Shown: positions 24,417 through 27,712 of the stretch, piece by piece
Layout: every line of letters begins with the position of its first letter
Position numbering within the stretch: position 1 is the first letter of the stretch
DNA from: JBDSLU01 sp039916225
GTDB taxonomy: Bacteria; Acidobacteriota; Vicinamibacteria; Vicinamibacterales; Vicinamibacteraceae
Length of the DNA: 27,712 nt
Reading direction: 5' to 3'
NCBI GenBank assembly: GCA_039916225.1
Contig: JBDSLU010000381.1
Location: 1 to 27,712, forward strand
Position numbers and translations under genes: made by a program
Notes under the pieces: generated by a model
Told to the model about the DNA's origin: nothing
Seen by the model: only the letters and a program-made list of their open reading frames with translations
Databases searched by the model: none

Positions 24417-24938
24417 ATGGACGCGATGATGGCGGCGGCGGACGAGCAGGGCAGCGCGGGCGTATTCAACGCCGCGGCACTCGCGGGCAAGTACCTGACC
24501 TTCTCGCTTGGCACCGAGGAGTACGGCCTGCCCGTCCTCAAGGTGCGCGAAATCATCAAGGTGATGGACATCACCCCGGTGCCCCAGGTGCCGGCGCACG
24601 TCAAGGGCGTGATCAACCTGCGCGGCAAGGTGATCCCGGTCATCGACCTGCGCGCCAAGTTCAGCCTGCCGGCGCAGGACTACACCGACCGCACCTGCAT
24701 CGTGGTGGTCGACGTGTCGATGAAGCGCGATCGGGTGATGCTCGGCGTCATCGTCGACGCGGTCTCCGAGGTGCTGAACATCACGGCTGGCGAGATCGAC
24801 AAGACGCCGGACTTCGGTGAGCGGGTCGAGACCGACTACATGCTCGGTCTGGCCAAGGTCAAGAACACCGTCAAGATCCTGCTGGATCTCGATTCCGTCC
24901 TCCGCGCGGAAGGCGCGCTCAGCGGCCGGATGTTCTGA
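24417..24938 (+). CDS. cheW: Chemotaxis coupling protein CheW
   Basis: 173 residues from ATG 24417, chosen because AGGAG (24405-24409) is 7 nt upstream. ATG 24411 is only 1 nt from that site. The CheW SH3-like double barrel is clear: KYLTFSLGTEEYGLPVLKVREIIKVMDITPVPQVPAHVKGVINLRGKVIPVIDLR, then VDAVSEVLNITAGEID and the C-terminal KILLDLDSVL. CheW bridges receptor tips to the CheA kinase in chemosensory arrays. It is co-oriented with both receptors and 47 bp before cheA. Confidence 0.95.
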   Translation: MDAMMAAADEQGSAGVFNAAALAGKYLTFSLGTEEYGLPVLKVREIIKVMDITPVPQVPAHVKGVINLRGKVIPVIDLRAKFSLPAQDYTDRTCIVVVDVSMKRDRVMLGVIVDAVSEVLNITAGEIDKTPDFGERVETDYMLGLAKVKNTVKILLDLDSVLRAEGALSGRMF

Positions 24939-24985
24939 GCCGCTGCCTGGCCCCACCCATCCGACGCGCGTGACGAGACCCTGAC

Positions 24986-26746
24986 ATGGAACCGACTGGT
25001 ACCCCGGACGAGCTGGCGATTCTCGCCGCCGATCCCGAGATGTTGAGCATGTTCGTGGGCGAGGCCCTCGATCATCTCGGCACGATCGAGAGCGTCCTCC
25101 TGCAGCTCGAAGGCGCGCCCGCCGACGTCAAGCTGCTCAACGACGTCTTCCGGCCGTTCCACACGGTCAAGGGCAACGCCGGGGCGCTCGGCGTCACCTC
25201 GGTGCAGGAGCTCGCCCACTGCGTCGAGAGCCTGCTCGACCTCGCCCGCGCCGGCAAGCACCTGATGGGCCCGGACGAATTCGACATCGTCCTGCGCGCC
25301 GTCGATCTGCTGACGATCATGATGCAGGAGCTGCCGGATCGCGTCGCGACCGGCCACTCCTCGTCGGTGACGCCGCGCCGCGATGCGCTGATGTTCGCGG
25401 TCGAGGCGATGATCGCCGGCGGCAGCAGCTTCACGGTCGCCGATGCCGTGGCTGACGCCGACCCGATCGAGACGCTCGCCGCGGCGTTCACCGCGGCGCC
25501 GGTCTCCGGCGCGGTCGTCGCCAAAGCCGCCCCCAACGCCCCGCCGCGCGCGCGCAGCGAGGCGCAGAGCACGGTCAAGGTCGACACCGGCAAGCTGGAC
25601 AACCTGATCGACATGGTCGGCGAGCTGGTCATCGCCCAGTCGATCCTCGCCGCCGACCCGGCGTTCGCCAAGTCGGTCGACGAACGCCTCGGCCGCCGCA
25701 TGGCCCAGCTGAAGCGCATCACCAGCGACCTGCAGCGCAACGCGATGTCGATGCGCATGGTCCCCATCCGCCAGGTCTTCCAGAAAATGGCCCGGCTCGT
25801 CCGCGACTTGAGCAAGCAGTCCGGCAAGAACATCGAACTGGTGCTGCAGGGCGAGGAAACCGAGCTCGACCGCAAGGTCGTCGAGGACATCAACGATCCG
25901 CTGATGCACATGGTCCGCAACAGCGTCGACCACGGCATCGAATCGCCCGAGCGCCGCGCCGCCTCCGGCAAGCCGGCCCAGGCCACGCTGCGCCTGCGCG
26001 CCGCCCACGAGGGCGGCAACATCGTCATCGAGATCGTCGACGACGGCGCCGGCCTCGACACCGACCGCATCTATGCCAAGGCGGTCAGCAACGGGCTGGT
26101 CGCGCCGGGCACGCAGCTCGCCCCGGCCGACATCCACCAGATGATCTTCCAGCCGGGCTTCTCCACCGCCGAGAAGGTCACCGAGATCTCCGGCCGCGGC
26201 GTCGGCATGGACGTCGTCCGCCGCAACATCGAGGCGCTGCGCGGCCGCATCGAGATCCAGACGACGCGCGGCCAGGGCACCGCGTTCAGCATCCGCCTGC
26301 CCCTGACGCTGGCCATCGTCGACGGCATCCTGGTCGCGGTCGGCCAGGAGCGCTTCGTGATTCCGGCCTTCGCCGTGCGCGAGTCCCTGCGTCCCAAGCC
26401 CGAGCAGATCCACAGTGTCTACGGGCAGTCGTGCCTGGTGCAGATTCGCGATCGGCTGATTCCGAGCCTCCACCTGGGCGATCTGTTCGGCATCGCCGGG
26501 GCGCAGCACGACGTGACCAACGCCACCGTCGTCGTCCTCGAGGACAACGGCCGGGCGACGGCGCTCATCGTCGACGAGCTGATCGGCAAGCAGGAAGTGG
26601 TGATCAAGACGCTCGGCAGCACCTTCGAGGGCGTCCGCGGCGTGGCCGGCGGCGCCATCCTGGGTGACGGCCGCGTCGGGCTGATCCTCGACGCCGGCGG
26701 TCTCGCCGGGCTGATGAGCAAGGGTGCGGCACACCAGGCCGCGTGA
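24986..26746 (+). CDS. cheA: Chemotaxis histidine kinase CheA (no visible P2 domain)
   Basis: 586 residues. The P1/HPt domain (about 1-110) carries the phosphoacceptor H59 in RPFHTVKGNAG. An Ala-rich linker (about 150-195) takes the place where a CheY-binding P2 would be. P3 dimerisation begins at STVKVDTGKLDNLIDMVGEL (about 195). P4 ATPase has the N-box MHMVRNSVDHG (about 307-317), DDGAGLD (about 352) and SGRGVGMDVV (about 402-411). P5, CheW-like, spans about 444-580. It autophosphorylates in response to receptors and passes phosphate to a CheY-like regulator. Its stop lies 7 bp before cheR. The protein is on the short side for CheA, consistent with the missing P2. Confidence 0.95.
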   Translation: MEPTGTPDELAILAADPEMLSMFVGEALDHLGTIESVLLQLEGAPADVKLLNDVFRPFHTVKGNAGALGVTSVQELAHCVESLLDLARAGKHLMGPDEFDIVLRAVDLLTIMMQELPDRVATGHSSSVTPRRDALMFAVEAMIAGGSSFTVADAVADADPIETLAAAFTAAPVSGAVVAKAAPNAPPRARSEAQSTVKVDTGKLDNLIDMVGELVIAQSILAADPAFAKSVDERLGRRMAQLKRITSDLQRNAMSMRMVPIRQVFQKMARLVRDLSKQSGKNIELVLQGEETELDRKVVEDINDPLMHMVRNSVDHGIESPERRAASGKPAQATLRLRAAHEGGNIVIEIVDDGAGLDTDRIYAKAVSNGLVAPGTQLAPADIHQMIFQPGFSTAEKVTEISGRGVGMDVVRRNIEALRGRIEIQTTRGQGTAFSIRLPLTLAIVDGILVAVGQERFVIPAFAVRESLRPKPEQIHSVYGQSCLVQIRDRLIPSLHLGDLFGIAGAQHDVTNATVVVLEDNGRATALIVDELIGKQEVVIKTLGSTFEGVRGVAGGAILGDGRVGLILDAGGLAGLMSKGAAHQAA

Positions 26747-26753
26747 CGGAGTG

Positions 26754-27596
26754 ATGGGCAGGACGCTGGCGCACACCGGCTTCGACACGCCGCTCGAGCC
26801 GACCGATCGGGATCTGTCGGCGATCATCCAGCTGGTCTACGAGCGAAGCGGCATCACCCTGCACCAGGGCAAGCGGCAGCTGGTGACGGCGCGCCTGCAG
26901 AAGCGTGTCCGCGAGGGTGGCTTCGGCAGCTTCGCGGCCTACCTGGCTCACGTGCAGGCCGACGCCTCCGGCCAGTCGATGACGCGGCTGCTCGATTCGA
27001 TCGCGACCAACCACACGCACTTCTTCCGCGAGGCGCGGCACTTCGACTTCCTGGCCGAGCACGTGCCGGAGTTGCAGACGCGCGCCGACGGCGGCGAGCT
27101 CGAAGGCTGGTGCGCCGCGTGCTCGACGGGCGAAGAGCCGTACACCATCCAGATGCGGCTGCACGAGGCCGGACACGATGCGGTCCGGCTGCTCGCCTCC
27201 GACATCTCGACCAAGGCGCTCGCGACGGCCCGGGCCGCCGTCTACCCGATGGCCAAGGTCGCCGACGTGCCGCAGCCGCTGCTGCGCAGCTACTTCGAGA
27301 AGGGCCTCGGCGACCAGGCCGGCCTGGCCCGTGTCGGCCTGCCGCTGCGCCGGCTGATCGAGTTCCGCGCCCTCAACCTGCTCGAGGTCGGCTCGCTCGG
27401 TCGCCAGTTCGACTTCATTTTCTGCCGCAACGTGATGATCTACTTCGACAAGGCCATCCAGCAGCGGGTCGTGACCACCCTCGAACGCCACCTGAAGCCG
27501 GGCGGCTACCTGTTCATCGCCCACTCGGAAAGCCTGAACGGGATCACCCACGGGCTCGACCCGATCATCCCGGCCGTGTTCCGCAAGCCGGCCTGA
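26754..27596 (+). CDS. cheR: Chemoreceptor methyltransferase CheR
   Basis: 280 residues from ATG 26754, preceded by GGAG. GTG 26751 or 26724 are less likely starts. The N-terminal helical domain (LSAIIQLVYERSGITL ... KRQLVTARLQKRV) is followed by TNHTHFFREARHFDFL and the SAM-binding WCAACSTGEEPYTIQM, then DISTKALATARAAVYP, DFIFCRNVMIYFDKA and YLFIAHSESLNG. It methylates glutamates on receptor coiled coils using S-adenosylmethionine. No TPR extension is present. It is probably co-translated after cheA and pairs with the two receptors upstream. Confidence 0.96.
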   Translation: MGRTLAHTGFDTPLEPTDRDLSAIIQLVYERSGITLHQGKRQLVTARLQKRVREGGFGSFAAYLAHVQADASGQSMTRLLDSIATNHTHFFREARHFDFLAEHVPELQTRADGGELEGWCAACSTGEEPYTIQMRLHEAGHDAVRLLASDISTKALATARAAVYPMAKVADVPQPLLRSYFEKGLGDQAGLARVGLPLRRLIEFRALNLLEVGSLGRQFDFIFCRNVMIYFDKAIQQRVVTTLERHLKPGGYLFIAHSESLNGITHGLDPIIPAVFRKPA

Positions 27597-27621
27597 GCGG
27601 CGAGGCGAGGAGACACCGATC

Positions 27622-27712
27622 ATGACAGGGGAGCGCACCACGGGACCAGGGCAGGAGGGGCCCAATATCCTGATCGTGGACGATTCCGCGATGATGCGCG
27701 CCATGATCAAGC
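27622..27712 (+). CDS. CheY-like response regulator, 3' partial
   Basis: ATG 27622 has AGGAG (27608-27612) 9 nt upstream. The 30 visible residues are MTGERTTGPGQEGPN followed by ILIVDDSAMMRAMIK, the first strand and acidic pair of a receiver domain. The gene leaves the window. By position it is the CheY partner of CheA, but it could equally be the receiver domain of CheB. Confidence 0.8.
   Translation, partial: MTGERTTGPGQEGPNILIVDDSAMMRAMIK

Overview
The window is about 70% GC, densely packed, and has very strong third-position GC bias. Its gene content looks like a free-living Gram-negative soil or sediment bacterium: an undecaprenyl-linked exopolysaccharide cluster, a very large secreted repeat protein, a class A penicillin-binding protein and a HAMP-less chemosensory cluster. 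The combination resembles Acidobacteriota of the Vicinamibacteria type. That placement is an inference from style and gene content, not a database result.

Layout. (1) 1-11525, plus strand: a surface-polysaccharide and surface-protein region. It holds a 5'-truncated GT2-GT4 fusion glycosyltransferase, a 365-bp intergenic region with a good sigma-54 (-24/-12) promoter match, a 1111-residue exported repeat protein, a GT2 glycosyltransferase, a DUF1972/GT4-type glycosyltransferase, a polyprenyl-phosphate sugar-1-phosphate transferase that starts chain assembly, and a broken GT39/PMT-like mannosyltransferase gene lacking its 5' end and carrying a frameshift. (2) 11522-13020, minus strand: two toxin-antitoxin-like pairs, a 72-residue protein with an AbiEii/DUF6036-like nucleotidyltransferase, and VapB-VapC. 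In both pairs the reading frames overlap by 4 bases, and in both a -10-like hexamer lies exactly 6 nt before the first ATG, which suggests leaderless mRNAs. (3) 13100-19746, minus strand: a decayed small membrane-protein gene, then smpB, pdxA, holB (DNA polymerase III delta'), a PBP1A-type peptidoglycan synthase and a soluble PAS histidine kinase. (4) 20029-20416: tRNA-Asp(GUC) and tRNA-Val(UAC), both with encoded CCA, followed by a 166-bp nearly perfect palindrome with 24-bp perfect terminal inverted repeats that begin and end in CTAG, which is probably a miniature transposable element. (5) 20630-27712, plus strand: a chemosensory operon (two chemoreceptors, CheW, CheA, CheR and the start of a CheY-like regulator that runs off the window).

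How the parts work together. The sugar transferase loads the first sugar on undecaprenyl phosphate, the glycosyltransferases extend it, and the exported repeat protein is probably a cell-surface or matrix partner. In the chemosensory cluster both receptors pass directly from TM2 into the signalling coiled coil without a HAMP domain, CheA has no visible CheY-binding P2 domain, and CheR supplies receptor methylation. The most noteworthy items are the palindromic element between the tRNAs and the chemoreceptor operon, the nucleotidyltransferase/small-protein pair with its leaderless promoter, and the sigma-54 site ahead of the giant secreted protein.
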